Part shown: positions 1-9,438 of the stretch, piece after piece | How the letters are laid out: each line of letters opens with the position of its first letter | Numbering within the stretch: the first letter of the stretch is position 1 | NCBI GenBank assembly: GCA_016934935.1 | Contig: JAFGRW010000078.1 | Coordinates: 1 to 33,228 of the forward strand | DNA from: Spirochaetota bacterium | GTDB lineage: Bacteria > Spirochaetota > UBA4802 > JAFGJZ01 | Direction of reading: 5' to 3' | DNA length: 33,228 nucleotides | Notes under the pieces: model-generated | What the model saw: the letters and a program-made list of their open reading frames with translations, nothing else | Database searches by the model: none | Told to the model about the DNA's origin: nothing | Translations under genes and position numbers: made by a program

Positions 1-3
1 GAG

Positions 4-25
4 ATTCCGGCACGGGGGCCGGAAT
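4..25. repeat. Short hairpin repeat (GCCGGAAT type)
   Basis: ATTCCGGC (4-11) and GCCGGAAT (18-25) are perfect inverted arms around a 6-nt loop. The sequence is followed by GACAG. Elements of this form, with a GATTCCGGC arm and a GCCGGAATGAC end, are scattered in many bacterial genomes as non-coding intergenic repeats. The element touches the window edge, so its full length cannot be seen. No other copy was noticed in the window. Confidence 0.55.
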
Positions 26-34
26 GACAGTTTA

Positions 35-97
35 AGTAATTCTGATTTAAATTACGTAAACACTATTAAAATAAAAGTTTCAGTAATTCTGATTTAA
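35..97. repeat. 16-bp direct repeat pair
   Basis: AGTAATTCTGATTTAA occurs exactly at 35-50 and again at 82-97, 47 bp apart, between the left-edge hairpin and the stop codon of the first gene. The second copy ends on the base before that stop codon. It may be part of the same repeat element as the hairpin or the trace of a small duplication. Confidence 0.6.
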
Positions 98-1147
98 TCA
101 GTCGGTTTCAACCTTGTAATATTTTTTCATTACATCAAAGGGCACGCGATAGTCCTGACGCGCGTTCCACATAATAAAGCCCGCAATCTCGGCATCATGA
201 CATGCTCTTATCTGCTCTTCGATATAATTGTCATAGGTTAATCCGGATGGTTTGATTTTTAATTGAAAGGCCTGAATCCAGCTTACGATTAACGCCCGTT
301 CTGTTTTTTCTCGTGCCATTACAGATGTTTTTAATACTGTCTTATATGGAGTTGCTATGTAGTTATTGCCACTGGCGCTATCGTGCCAGTAGTGCGACGG
401 GTAAGCCATGGGCAGGATTACATCGCAAACCTTGTCGAAGTTTTCCATTTTTTGTCCAATAGGATCATGCCGTTCGGCTGATAGCCAGGGAATTCGGCCA
501 AAGACATCAGCCGCGATGCGCACATCGTAATCTTTAACCCGCGCGCGGGCAGTTTTAAGCAGGGTCTGGATAAAATTATATTTCTCTGTATGACTCAATC
601 TAACGGGTTTACCGTCAACTATTGTTGTACACTTGTCTGCAAAACGGATATAGTCAAACTGGATCTCTTTAAAACCGGCTTTTGCTGTATCTTCTGTAAT
701 TTTGTATATTCTTTCAAGCTTATCAGCAGGAAGTGGAAGTCTGGATATTCCCTGATCAAAACAGACTATACGGGCTACCGGGTGAATACCGTTATCCATC
801 ATCATCTTGACATGCGATTCTGGAATTTCACATGTTTCGCGACGTCCACGCTGTACATCCACTACAAATGTGTTTATGCCGGATTTACAGCTCTTATCAA
901 TAAAATTTTCCAAAAGTGCTTTATTACGCCCCGTAGCAATATTAAGATAGATGCCTTTGTAAAAGTCGGGATAATCGTAGCTTTTGATGGCCAATTCAGT
1001 TTCCGGCAAAACCGGGGACGGAGTATCGGGAACTGATGATGTTTCGGGGGATGTTTTAGGCGGTGTAGTAGTTAAATGATCTTTCTTGTGCAGCACAAGA
1101 CAGGATACGAGCATAAGCAGCAGCAAAGATGATAAGAAGTATTTCAT
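98..1147 (-). CDS. DUF4015 putative glycoside hydrolase lipoprotein
   Basis: The 349-aa product begins with a lipoprotein signal: two Lys/Tyr residues, a Leu-rich core and the lipobox LVSC, giving a lipidated Cys16. A Pro/Thr/Ser-rich linker (about 25-55) follows, then a single TIM-barrel-like domain (about 60-345) with features typical of the DUF4015 / GHL family, such as the strand motif FDYIRF near 165 and the motif PMAYPSHYW near 250. Family members are predicted polysaccharide-active enzymes, but the substrate is unknown. The protein should sit on the periplasmic face of a membrane or on the cell surface. The start is supported by GGAG (complement of 1154-1157) six to seven bases upstream. 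The gene diverges from dnaG across 290 bp and has no operon partner here. Confidence 0.8.
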   Translation of the reverse strand: MKYFLSSLLLLMLVSCLVLHKKDHLTTTPPKTSPETSSVPDTPSPVLPETELAIKSYDYPDFYKGIYLNIATGRNKALLENFIDKSCKSGINTFVVDVQRGRRETCEIPESHVKMMMDNGIHPVARIVCFDQGISRLPLPADKLERIYKITEDTAKAGFKEIQFDYIRFADKCTTIVDGKPVRLSHTEKYNFIQTLLKTARARVKDYDVRIAADVFGRIPWLSAERHDPIGQKMENFDKVCDVILPMAYPSHYWHDSASGNNYIATPYKTVLKTSVMAREKTERALIVSWIQAFQLKIKPSGLTYDNYIEEQIRACHDAEIAGFIMWNARQDYRVPFDVMKKYYKVETD

Positions 1148-1437
1148 AATGTTCTCCGAAATGGTAGATTATAATTTGGTTGTAATTAGAAATTCCCTAT
1201 TGTTTATTATTTTTGGTATAAACAAAAAAAATAGTTCACAAATAACAGGGTATTGTTATGAGTGTACATTAAAATAATTTACAAATATACAGACAGGGCA
1301 CTATTACTATATTGTCGGTTAAATACTTAAACCAGTTCCGATAAAAATTGTTTTAAGTCAGCAATTTTTTGCTTTAACCTTGATAAAAATAATTCTTAAT
1401 CAGTCATAAAAAAAACATAAACAAGGCACAAATAATA

Positions 1438-3213
1438 TTGGGATTTTCACAGGAAACGCTGGATAGGTTGCGCTCCATGGCGCGAATTGAGCATGTTATT
1501 GCCCGATACATTCCTACCATGCAAAAACGGGGCGAAAACCTTTTAGCTCTTTGTCCTTTTCATAAAGAGAAGACACCCTCATTTACAATTTCGCCGGCGA
1601 AACAGATATTTCACTGTTTTGGATGCCATGAGGGTGGAAATGTTTTTACGTTTGTTCAAAAAATAGAGAGGGTAAATTTCCCCAGAAGTGTAGAGATTGT
1701 AGCCGATATTGTCGGCTTTGATTTACCCAGAACAAACGATCCTGAAGCAGCCAAAAAAGCACGTGTTTACAGAATTCTTGACTATGCTGCGAGAAGTTTC
1801 CGTAATGCCTTGTCGGGATCGGCCGCAAGAAAATATGTAGAAAAAAGGGGAGTTACACCCGAGTCAATTGATATTTTTGAGCTCGGTTTTGCTCCAGATA
1901 GCTGGGATTATATAAAAAATGGTCTAGATAAAAAGGGCATTGCATTAAACGAAGGTCTTGAATGTGGTCTTCTTGGGCACAAGAAAGAGACCGGCCGCTA
2001 TTATGACATGTTTCGCAATCGATTAATGTTTCCCATACGGGATATTAATGGCAAATGTCTTGGGTTTGGCGGAAGAGTTCTTGATGATTCGCAACCAAAG
2101 TACCTGAATTCACCGGAGAGTGCTGTTTTTTCAAAAAGGTCCGTGCTGTACGGGCTTAATCTTGCAGCCGAAGAGATCCGTTCCCTTAATCGTGTCATTG
2201 TTGTGGAAGGTTATCTTGATGTAATAGGGGCATACCAATCGGGAATAAAGAATGTTGTTGCGCCACTTGGTACTGCCCTTACTGAAGCGCAGCTTACGGT
2301 TTTATCGCATATGTGCAGCGAAATTGTGCTTCTTTTTGACTCTGACGCGGCTGGCGCAAAAGCTGCTTTAAGAACAGTGTCGGCATCGCATGACTTTAAT
2401 GCTTCAATACGCATCGGCTCACTGCCCGAAGGTGATCCATTTGAATATATACTAAAAAACGGACCTCGAAAGCTGCTTATGCATGTCGATACTGCCTGTT
2501 CACCGGCGGAATTTCGCCTTCGCAGCCACTTTAAGGCCAACAGTCACAAGGAAACAAAGCTGTTATTGCGTGAAATGTTTGAAATTTTAAATGATTATCA
2601 ATACGAGGCGGAAAAAGAAGAGGGTGTTACCATTATAGCAGCTCTTCTTAATATTAGAAAAGACAGTGTTCAGCTCGATTATCAGAAGTATAAAGGTGTA
2701 AAACCGGCCGCAACAGTAACAGCAACACCTTTAAAGCAGAAAAATTTTGTGCAAAGATCGGTAGAGGAGCTGATTGTTCTTATGCTTAACTATCCTTCGC
2801 TTATTGAAAAGGCCATGATGGACTTTCATGAGTTTGATATTGACGACCCACTTTTAAAAAATTTGATCAACACCATTTTTGATCTGTACGAGCATGACGA
2901 AAATGTAACAGGTGATAAAATATTTGACATAATTGAAGATAATAACGAAAAGCGGTTTCTTTCTGAACGTCTCTCTGCCGATTATAATATTGAAAGTCCT
3001 GAATCGGCCTATACGGAAATCTATCTTAACATGAAGATACACGCTATTGATGTTAAACTGACAAAATTCAATGAAGCTTTAAAAAAATGTAAAGATAGCA
3101 GTGACAGTTCGCGTATTCTGACTGAGATAGATATATGGCGCAGAGAAAAAGAGAAGCTATCGGGATATATATATAGTAAAAATGCTTCCATGTTATCGGT
3201 TCAAAATCATTGA
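1438..3213 (+). CDS. dnaG: DNA primase DnaG
   Basis: This 591-aa protein synthesises RNA primers at the replication fork. It has the expected order of domains: an N-terminal CHC2 zinc ribbon with C39, H42, C60 and C63; the primase core; a TOPRIM fold with the acidic Glu257 in VVEGYLD and the DxD pair D301/D303 in FDSDAAG; and a C-terminal helicase-interaction region (about 440-590) with little sequence conservation. Length is normal. The reading frame opens with TTG, which places the zinc ribbon at the usual distance from the N-terminus; the next ATG (1477) would remove conserved residues. A weak AAGG lies about ten bases upstream. It precedes rpoD by 256 bp, the classic dnaG-rpoD macromolecular synthesis arrangement, without rpsU visible. 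Confidence 0.96.
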   Translation: MGFSQETLDRLRSMARIEHVIARYIPTMQKRGENLLALCPFHKEKTPSFTISPAKQIFHCFGCHEGGNVFTFVQKIERVNFPRSVEIVADIVGFDLPRTNDPEAAKKARVYRILDYAARSFRNALSGSAARKYVEKRGVTPESIDIFELGFAPDSWDYIKNGLDKKGIALNEGLECGLLGHKKETGRYYDMFRNRLMFPIRDINGKCLGFGGRVLDDSQPKYLNSPESAVFSKRSVLYGLNLAAEEIRSLNRVIVVEGYLDVIGAYQSGIKNVVAPLGTALTEAQLTVLSHMCSEIVLLFDSDAAGAKAALRTVSASHDFNASIRIGSLPEGDPFEYILKNGPRKLLMHVDTACSPAEFRLRSHFKANSHKETKLLLREMFEILNDYQYEAEKEEGVTIIAALLNIRKDSVQLDYQKYKGVKPAATVTATPLKQKNFVQRSVEELIVLMLNYPSLIEKAMMDFHEFDIDDPLLKNLINTIFDLYEHDENVTGDKIFDIIEDNNEKRFLSERLSADYNIESPESAYTEIYLNMKIHAIDVKLTKFNEALKKCKDSSDSSRILTEIDIWRREKEKLSGYIYSKNASMLSVQNH

Positions 3214-3469
3214 AGGTAACATTTCTATTCAACTGTTTACTAAAATGGAACAGTTTGATTATATTAAAAAACAGCAGTTAATTACAGCTAATCGTGGTAT
3301 CAGTATATTAGTAAATTTTATTTCAGGCTTACAGACGATTATCAGCAGGGCTTTTAAATGTCATATTTGATAATGACGCTGACTATGATCCTTGTTTATA
3401 ACAGGACAGCAAAAAAAAGCGTCTTAGAAAAGAGTTAACAGCCCGTGAATTACGTTAAAAAGAGGTAAT

Positions 3470-5278
3470 ATGAGCAAAAGTGATGTTGCTTTGGATTCTA
3501 ATGCCGAGATCCAGAAGCTTATAAATCTTGGCAAAACAAATGGCGAGATAACTTACGACGAGATTAACGACATTCTTCCCGACAAGCTGCTCAATTCTGA
3601 AAAAATAGATGATGTCTTTATTTTAATTAATCAGTTGGGAATTGAAGTAGTTGAAGAATCTACACGTAAGGGCGCGGTTCTGGCGGATGTTCATGGCGCA
3701 GCCGCAATTATTGCAGAAAAGAAGCCTGCCACAAAAAAGAAAGCAGCAAAGAGCGCAAAAAAAGCAGCCAAAAAGAAGGATGATTCGGCAATTGATGATC
3801 CTATACGTCTTTATCTTCGTGAAATAGGAAAGGTATCACTGCTTTCCGGCGAGGAAGAGGTTGATTTGGCAAAAAAAATAGAAGAGGGTGAGATTCTTAT
3901 TGAAGAAGCTGTTATTCGCTCTACTCTACTAATAAATGACCTTATCAAGAATCATCCCAAAGTAAAACAGGGAAAGATAAAGCTAACAGATATACTAAAG
4001 ATAAACCGATTATACTATTTCTCCTCGTTTGACCTGAAAGCGCTCGAAGAGCGGTATTATACCAATATGGATATAATTATCAAAGAAGATAAATTGATGA
4101 TCCAGGCCATGACCCGTCTAAAAAAGACTGATATTGACGAAGAGACAATAAAAAAGGCTGAAGAACAGTACAAAAAATCTTACGAGGTCATTGTTGACCA
4201 TATAAAAGCAATTGATATCCACGAAAATGAGATTGGAAAACTTTCTTCGAAAATTCAGTCCATGGTTTCAAGAATCAAGGATACCAAGAAATTCTTTTCT
4301 GATATTGAAAAGAAATACAAGACTGACATAAAAACAATTAAACATGATGCGCGTAAACTTGAAAAGGATGAGGACACTGCCGAGATACTTGCCAAGTACA
4401 GGGTAAATGATCCGGAAATCATTAATGAAATTGTCAAAGATATAAGGAATAACGAGAGAAAGATACGCCGTATAGAACAGGAAGCCGGTACTAACGCGGA
4501 AGATATTCTTGAATGGGGCAAACAGATAAACATGGGACAGCGTAAGATATCTGTTGCGAAAAAGCAGCTGATAAACGCCAACCTGCGGCTGGTTGTTTCA
4601 ATTGCAAAAAAATATGCCAACCGTGGAATGCACTTTTTTGATCTTATACAGGAAGGTAACATCGGTCTGATAAAAGCTGTGGACAAATTTGAGTATCGAA
4701 AAGGTTATAAATTTTCGACATACGCAACCTGGTGGATTCGTCAGGCAATTACCCGTGCAATTTCAGATCAGGCGCGAACCATTCGTGTTCCTGTGCATAT
4801 GATCGAGCAGATTAACAAAATCACACGTGAAACACGTCTTTTTCAGCAGGAATTCGGACGAGAACCGGTTCCTGAAGAGTTGGCAGATCGTCTTGGATGG
4901 CCTGTAGCGAAAGTTAAACAGGTTAAAAATGTGGCGCGTGAGCCGATATCTCTTGAAACTCCTGTAGGAGAGGAAGAAGACTCGCTTCTTGGGGATTTTA
5001 TTGAGGATAAGGATGTTGATTCACCTGCTAACGCGGCAGCGTATCAGCTATTGACTGAACATATAAACAAGGTGTTAAGCACACTGCCTGAACGCGAAAA
5101 ACGGGTAATTAGAATGAGATTCGGTCTGGAAGACGGGTATCAGCACACACTTGAAGAGGTAGGATACGTGTTTAACGTAACACGTGAGCGTATAAGACAG
5201 ATCGAAGCCAAGGCTCTGAGACGTTTGCGCCACCCAACCCGTTCCAGAAAACTCAAGGACTACCTGGAGTATATATAA
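3470..5278 (+). CDS. rpoD: Primary sigma factor RpoD (sigma-70)
   Basis: The 602-aa protein is the housekeeping sigma subunit of RNA polymerase. Visible parts are region 1.1 (about 10-66), region 1.2 starting [11 protein letters not shown] (about 110-140), a long non-conserved charged insert (about 150-355), regions 2.1-2.4 (about 365-450, with [15 protein letters not shown] and [10 protein letters not shown]), region 3, and region 4.2 at the C-terminus with the helix-turn-helix [19 protein letters not shown]. An unusual Lys/Ala-rich stretch (about 84-103) joins regions 1.1 and 1.2. The ATG is preceded by AGAGG (3461-3465). Expression is probably linked to dnaG, though the 256-bp gap leaves room for its own promoter. 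A strong terminator follows. Confidence 0.97.
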   Translation: MSKSDVALDSNAEIQKLINLGKTNGEITYDEINDILPDKLLNSEKIDDVFILINQLGIEVVEESTRKGAVLADVHGAAAIIAEKKPATKKKAAKSAKKAAKKKDDSAIDDPIRLYLREIGKVSLLSGEEEVDLAKKIEEGEILIEEAVIRSTLLINDLIKNHPKVKQGKIKLTDILKINRLYYFSSFDLKALEERYYTNMDIIIKEDKLMIQAMTRLKKTDIDEETIKKAEEQYKKSYEVIVDHIKAIDIHENEIGKLSSKIQSMVSRIKDTKKFFSDIEKKYKTDIKTIKHDARKLEKDEDTAEILAKYRVNDPEIINEIVKDIRNNERKIRRIEQEAGTNAEDILEWGKQINMGQRKISVAKKQLINANLRLVVSIAKKYANRGMHFFDLIQEGNIGLIKAVDKFEYRKGYKFSTYATWWIRQAITRAISDQARTIRVPVHMIEQINKITRETRLFQQEFGREPVPEELADRLGWPVAKVKQVKNVAREPISLETPVGEEEDSLLGDFIEDKDVDSPANAAAYQLLTEHINKVLSTLPEREKRVIRMRFGLEDGYQHTLEEVGYVFNVTRERIRQIEAKALRRLRHPTRSRKLKDYLEYI

Positions 5279-5314
5279 TAATTATAGTCGTTTTAGACTA
5301 AAACTTTTTCCCAT

Positions 5315-5343
5315 AAAAAACCCTTTTTTTAAAGGGTTTTTTT
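5315..5343 (+). terminator. Intrinsic terminator after rpoD, bidirectional
   Basis: A 12-bp perfect stem (AAAAAACCCTTT at 5315-5326 with AAAGGGTTTTTT at 5331-5342) closes a TTTT loop. There is a T run on the plus strand and, on the minus strand, the A run becomes a T run. It therefore suits both rpoD and the convergent gene that ends at 5373. Confidence 0.85.
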
Positions 5344-5372
5344 ATTAATACTGACAATGACAGTGTTACTGT

Positions 5373-6236
5373 TTAATCCTCTGCAATATACTCAAACAGC
5401 TTTTCAAACTTGGACGAGCCCTTAACGAGTACTTTTTTCATGACATAGGGAATTGGTATTTCGTTGTATTCAAATACTATTCGCTTGTCCTGTACTTCGT
5501 TTTGAAAAAACACACATACTTTTTCCAGTGACAACTGATAAACCGTTATGGCATCCGGATACTTTTCATTGATGCGGTTCATAATATATTCTGCTATATC
5601 TTCCACAGTATCTATTCCAAGATGGCTGAAGATTCCGTACAATTTTTTAAAATTATAATAGAACAGGAAAAGATCATTTTTATAATTTATAAGTTTGTCA
5701 TTAATAATGCTGTTAAACCAGGTATAGTCATAACTTTGATTATTTAGATTAAGAATAAAACTGTTTAGTTTATCAGCAGTTTTACTGAAGTTGTCAATAG
5801 TTGAAAAGGGTGATGAACTAAAAGCTCTGAAGCATATATGTGTCTCAGAATTTTTATATAGATACAAATATATACTGTCATTTTGCAGGTTGAGCTTAAC
5901 ACGATGAGTTGTGTCTGTTGAAAATTCTTCAATATTCGGCAGATCTATAAAATCCAGGATAGAATTGTCTCCGGCCTGATAATATTTAGTGTTGGATATT
6001 TCGGTAATGGTTAAATCTGAATAGAGAGCAAAAAAATCGGCATTAAATGAATTTAGAAATAATGTATAAACCGGTTTAAGCTCTTCACTTTTATATTCTG
6101 TTTTGGAAAGCGCAAATTCGTGTCTGTTTTTCAATTTTTGAAATTCTTTATCTACCTCATCCTTGTCTGTTCCAAGGTAAAGATTTTCACTTAAACGCAC
6201 ACATTCATTTATTATTTCATTTAACTCATTTTTCAT
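5373..6236 (-). CDS. Hypothetical protein, 287 aa
   Basis: I do not recognise this family. The product is a soluble, Asn/Lys/Phe-rich protein without a signal peptide or membrane segment. The first 50 residues look helical and charged; the middle (about 60-140) alternates hydrophobic strands with polar residues, and the last third begins with DTVEDIAEYIMNRI. No catalytic motif stands out. It lies 21 bp downstream of folC on the same strand and is almost certainly co-transcribed with it, ending at the shared bidirectional terminator. Codon use and base composition are AT-rich, like folC. Spirochaete-restricted signalling or scaffold roles are possible but not shown by the sequence. Confidence 0.7.
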   Translation of the reverse strand: MKNELNEIINECVRLSENLYLGTDKDEVDKEFQKLKNRHEFALSKTEYKSEELKPVYTLFLNSFNADFFALYSDLTITEISNTKYYQAGDNSILDFIDLPNIEEFSTDTTHRVKLNLQNDSIYLYLYKNSETHICFRAFSSSPFSTIDNFSKTADKLNSFILNLNNQSYDYTWFNSIINDKLINYKNDLFLFYYNFKKLYGIFSHLGIDTVEDIAEYIMNRINEKYPDAITVYQLSLEKVCVFFQNEVQDKRIVFEYNEIPIPYVMKKVLVKGSSKFEKLFEYIAED

Positions 6237-6257
6237 TATTTTACCGGAATTTTAAAA

Positions 6258-7478
6258 TCATTTTTTTGTTTTATTTATAATATCGGCCATTTTGTTATAT
6301 AATCTGAATGAACCGCAAAAAAGATTAATTCCATCACGATCGAGGTAAGACAAGGCATTATCCTCTTCCATAATTGTGCAAACCCCGTTATCCGGAATCC
6401 ATGAACGTTGATTATTTAAAGGAACATAAACAAGAGAAAAAGAACTTTTTTTTATCATACTCACTATTGATTCACACTCTTTATCTGCCATAAGCGAAAG
6501 AAAGACTGTTCCCTTTGTCAATTGCCTGGATTTACAGGTGTCTAACATGGCTTTTATGGAACTGATGTTATGCGCGCAATCAAAAATAATCAACGGTTTC
6601 GTATTAAGCACGGTAAACCTGCCGAGAGGTTGTTCAAAAGGATCCTGATATAGAGTACTTTCATCAAATTCAGTCTTTGATGCAATAAGCAAAGCCAGGG
6701 CAGATGAAAAATTCAGAGCCTGTTCCGGAGTTATGAGAGACAGGTCAATTCCGATAAAAGATCTTGAGCCGTAATTTACTAAAAGTTTATTGTCTTCTCT
6801 AATTTTATAAATAAAGTCACGACCGTAAATTTTTAGAGAGGCATTGACTTTTTTGCTTTGATATTCAATTACATCAACAACTTCCTTTTCGGTATTTGAT
6901 GTTACAGCAATACCCGGACTCTTTATTATCGCGGCTTTTTCGGACGTTATTTTGTCTAATGTGTTACCAAGAAGCAATGTATGGTCAAGAGAAATTGATG
7001 TGATAAGCGGAGACGAATCTTGAGTAATATTTGTAGAATCAAGTCTTCCGCCAAGACCACATTCTATTACCGCAAATTGAACTTGCTTCTCCCTGAAGTA
7101 CTCATACGCAACTAAAGTAATCATGTCAAACCAGGTTAAACCGGATGTATCGCAGACAGCTGTTATTTTATCAATTATTTTTACCGCATCATTATCAGAT
7201 ATATTTTGTCTGTTTATGGAAATTCTTTCGTTTACAGCAAGAAGATGAGGAGAAGTAAATAGACCAGTTTTATAACCGGAGCGCTCTAAAATTTGGGCGA
7301 TGTAAAATGCCGACGAGCCTTTTCCATTTGTTCCGGCAATATGGAAAACTTTATATTTGTTCTGAGGGTTTCCAATAACAGCGGCGGCTTTTTTTATTGA
7401 TTCGGGATTGTAATTTTTAAAATTTCCCTTGCTGTTTTCATTATTTATAAAACTTTCAAGATGGTTTTCGAATGACAT
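6258..7478 (-). CDS. folC: Folylpolyglutamate synthase / dihydrofolate synthase FolC
   Basis: FolC adds glutamate to dihydropteroate and to folates in the cytoplasm, using ATP. The 406-aa length is normal. The N-terminal Mur-ligase-like ATPase domain has the P-loop GTNGKGS (about 49-55), the strand-loop FTSPHLLAVNERI, the conserved IECGLGGRLDSTN and SLDHTLLLG motifs and the lysine-bearing EKAAIIK segment. The C-terminal domain carries DCAHN where most members have DGAHN, a mild substitution. Only a weak GAGG sits upstream of the start, about 12 bases away, so translation may be modest. It is the first gene of a two-gene minus-strand unit and diverges from sppA across a 355-bp region. Confidence 0.93.
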   Translation of the reverse strand: MSFENHLESFINNENSKGNFKNYNPESIKKAAAVIGNPQNKYKVFHIAGTNGKGSSAFYIAQILERSGYKTGLFTSPHLLAVNERISINRQNISDNDAVKIIDKITAVCDTSGLTWFDMITLVAYEYFREKQVQFAVIECGLGGRLDSTNITQDSSPLITSISLDHTLLLGNTLDKITSEKAAIIKSPGIAVTSNTEKEVVDVIEYQSKKVNASLKIYGRDFIYKIREDNKLLVNYGSRSFIGIDLSLITPEQALNFSSALALLIASKTEFDESTLYQDPFEQPLGRFTVLNTKPLIIFDCAHNISSIKAMLDTCKSRQLTKGTVFLSLMADKECESIVSMIKKSSFSLVYVPLNNQRSWIPDNGVCTIMEEDNALSYLDRDGINLFCGSFRLYNKMADIINKTKK

Positions 7479-7833
7479 AATTGCCGTCGCTGCCTCGTTA
7501 AAAATATGATAAATATACGTATAACTGATACAGTTTACTGTTAACCAGATTAAACAGAGTTATTGAATACTGTAATTGGTCAATACAATAATACTAAATG
7601 GAACTGTATTTGACACACCCTTAAGCGGCATAACTGTTCTGTGAATGGTAATTAATCGAAATTCACTGATACAAATATAATCAATGTAAAGTAGACCGGT
7701 TGCATCAAATTTTAACGGGTTGTTAAAAAAAGTAATTGAAAATAAATGTAAGTTAAGAGAGATATATAGAACTGCCGTTTCTATATGAAAAAGTATACGG
7801 TAATCCTTTCTATTTTCAGGTCAATAGCACAAT
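7479..7833. other. Divergent intergenic region folC/sppA
   Basis: This 355-bp AT-rich stretch must hold the promoters of folC (minus) and sppA (plus). I could not pick a convincing -35/-10 pair on either strand. A near-palindrome ACAGT-TT-ACTGT lies at 7530-7541, and ACTGT recurs several times nearby. No open reading frame or RNA structure is evident. Confidence 0.5.
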
Positions 7834-8772
7834 ATGGATAAAAACAGACAACTTTTAACGGTAATAGTATTATTTTTGGCTTTAACAGCTATCTTGTCAA
7901 TTGTTAGAATCAGTATTTCAATGAATAATTCGGGTGCAAAAAACAACCTGGGCTTTCCTGATAATTCGCCAGGGATTGGTGTTATTCAAATTTACGGACC
8001 GATTACCACTTCCGGTGAAAGTGGAGCTTTTTCACAATCCGGTGGTTCTGATGCGATTGTTGAAAAACTTGATCAGATGCAAAATGATCCAAAAATCAAG
8101 GCTGTTGTAATACGCATTAATTCTCCAGGTGGTACAGTTGCTGCTACACAGGAAATATTCAGAAAAATAACAGAGATGCGTCAACAGAACATTCCGGTCG
8201 TAGCTTCCATGAGTGATTTAGCTGCTTCTGGCGGCTATTATGTAGCAAGCGCGTGCAGTTATATTTTCGCGAATCAGGGTACCATAACTGGATCAATTGG
8301 TGTAATAATTTCATCACCCAATTTTAAGGATCTTTTTGAAAAATACGGTATCAGTATGAACGTAATCAAAAGCGGAAGATACAAAGATATTCTTTCTTCA
8401 TCACGGGAGCTTGAAGATGACGAACGTGAACTATTACAGTCTGTTATAGACAATACATACAGACAATTTTTAAAAGATGTTTCTCTTGGACGTAATATGC
8501 CAATTGATGAATTCAGTGATTATGCTGATGGCCGTATCTTCAGCGGATCGCAGGCTCTCGAGTACCGTCTTGTAGACGAGATAGGCACCTATTCTGACTC
8601 AATCAAAAAGGCAAAGGAACTGGCCAGGCTCGAAGAAAATGCTCCTGTTTATCTGGAATCAACTTCTCCTTTTGATCAATTTTTTAAATCATTGGAAGGG
8701 AAAATTTCATCTTTTGACACACCCGCGGCATTATTAAACCACTCACTAGTAGAATACAGGTACGTACAATGA
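7834..8772 (+). CDS. sppA: Signal peptide peptidase SppA
   Basis: This is the short (312-aa) form of the membrane-bound S49 serine protease that degrades cleaved signal peptides. One N-terminal transmembrane helix (about 7-28) anchors it, with the protease domain outside the cytoplasm. The catalytic dyad is visible as Ser132 in AASGGYY and Lys184 in SGRYKD, 52 residues apart, the same spacing as in the Bacillus SppA dyad. The conserved NSPGG loop and GSIGVI strand are present. The upstream region lacks a good ribosome binding site. Its stop overlaps the next start (ATGA), so the two are translationally coupled. It heads a plus-strand cluster of envelope genes. Confidence 0.93.
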   Translation: MDKNRQLLTVIVLFLALTAILSIVRISISMNNSGAKNNLGFPDNSPGIGVIQIYGPITTSGESGAFSQSGGSDAIVEKLDQMQNDPKIKAVVIRINSPGGTVAATQEIFRKITEMRQQNIPVVASMSDLAASGGYYVASACSYIFANQGTITGSIGVIISSPNFKDLFEKYGISMNVIKSGRYKDILSSSRELEDDERELLQSVIDNTYRQFLKDVSLGRNMPIDEFSDYADGRIFSGSQALEYRLVDEIGTYSDSIKKAKELARLEENAPVYLESTSPFDQFFKSLEGKISSFDTPAALLNHSLVEYRYVQ

Positions 8773-9389
8773 CATTTGTTGAAACTTTGCAAAACCTGAA
8801 ATGGGCAGACTATCTTTATTGTCTGCTTTTTGATAACGAAAGATTATCAGTAATGTTGGAAGAGGGTAAACCTTTTTTACCGGCTACCATCGTATTTCCG
8901 GTTATTCACGCCCTGTTTGTAATATTGTCCGGTTCTGTTCTTAACAACGACGGCTCTCTGTTTTTTATAAAACTATCTTACGGTTTTTTATCGCTTTCAG
9001 TACTTATGGTGCTAGTTAATATTTTTGTCACCTGTTTGTCTTCTTTTACCCTTAGCGGAATGAAAATAAGACCGGATATGATGAGAATCTTTTCCATAAT
9101 AAATTTATCTTATTTTCCAAGACTTTTTGTTTTGCCAATAACGGTTTTTCTGGTATCCATACATCCGGAAAACAGTTCACCGGGCTTATGGTCGACTCTC
9201 TCATCTTCAGTACTGACAGTTTATTCAATTATAATTACCGTAAAAACCGTCTGTTTCCTTCATAAAACAACCATGATGAAAAGTTTTTTATCGGTTGTTA
9301 TGTCTCTTTTTTTTGCTATCTGTGCACTACTTTTTGTTGCCGTTTGTGCTTCTATTATTATGTTCTATATACTGTCACAAAACATGTGA
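8769..9389 (+). CDS. Polytopic membrane protein, Yip1-like
   Basis: The 206-aa product has about five hydrophobic segments (roughly 38-58, 63-95, 105-130, 143-162 and 172-204) after a 35-residue amphipathic N-terminus. This layout resembles bacterial Yip1-domain proteins, but I see no diagnostic motif, so the family call is tentative. Its start overlaps the sppA stop by four bases, implying translational coupling and possibly a shared inner-membrane process. The next gene begins 49 bp downstream. Confidence 0.75.
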   Translation: MTFVETLQNLKWADYLYCLLFDNERLSVMLEEGKPFLPATIVFPVIHALFVILSGSVLNNDGSLFFIKLSYGFLSLSVLMVLVNIFVTCLSSFTLSGMKIRPDMMRIFSIINLSYFPRLFVLPITVFLVSIHPENSSPGLWSTLSSSVLTVYSIIITVKTVCFLHKTTMMKSFLSVVMSLFFAICALLFVAVCASIIMFYILSQNM

Positions 9390-9438
9390 TTACTGTTTCT
9401 ATACAATTATATATTTTAAATCAACGGAAATTTATTTA

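Noticed and set aside
590..1036. 148-codon plus-strand frame opposite the first gene
   Set aside because: It is antisense to a well supported lipoprotein gene, Cys- and Phe-rich in an unlikely way, and has no ribosome site.
1360..1376. AGCAA-TTTT-TTGCT mini-hairpin upstream of dnaG
   Set aside because: Only five base pairs, no T run in the right place and no gene end nearby; too weak to call a terminator or riboswitch.
4255..4686. 143-codon minus-strand frame inside rpoD
   Set aside because: It lies opposite conserved sigma regions whose coding is certain; the translation is a low-complexity Ser/Ile mixture typical of antisense frames.
7530..7541. ACAGT-TT-ACTGT as a LexA box upstream of folC
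   Set aside because: The half-sites are in the opposite orientation to CTGT-ACAG boxes, and no promoter could be placed on it.
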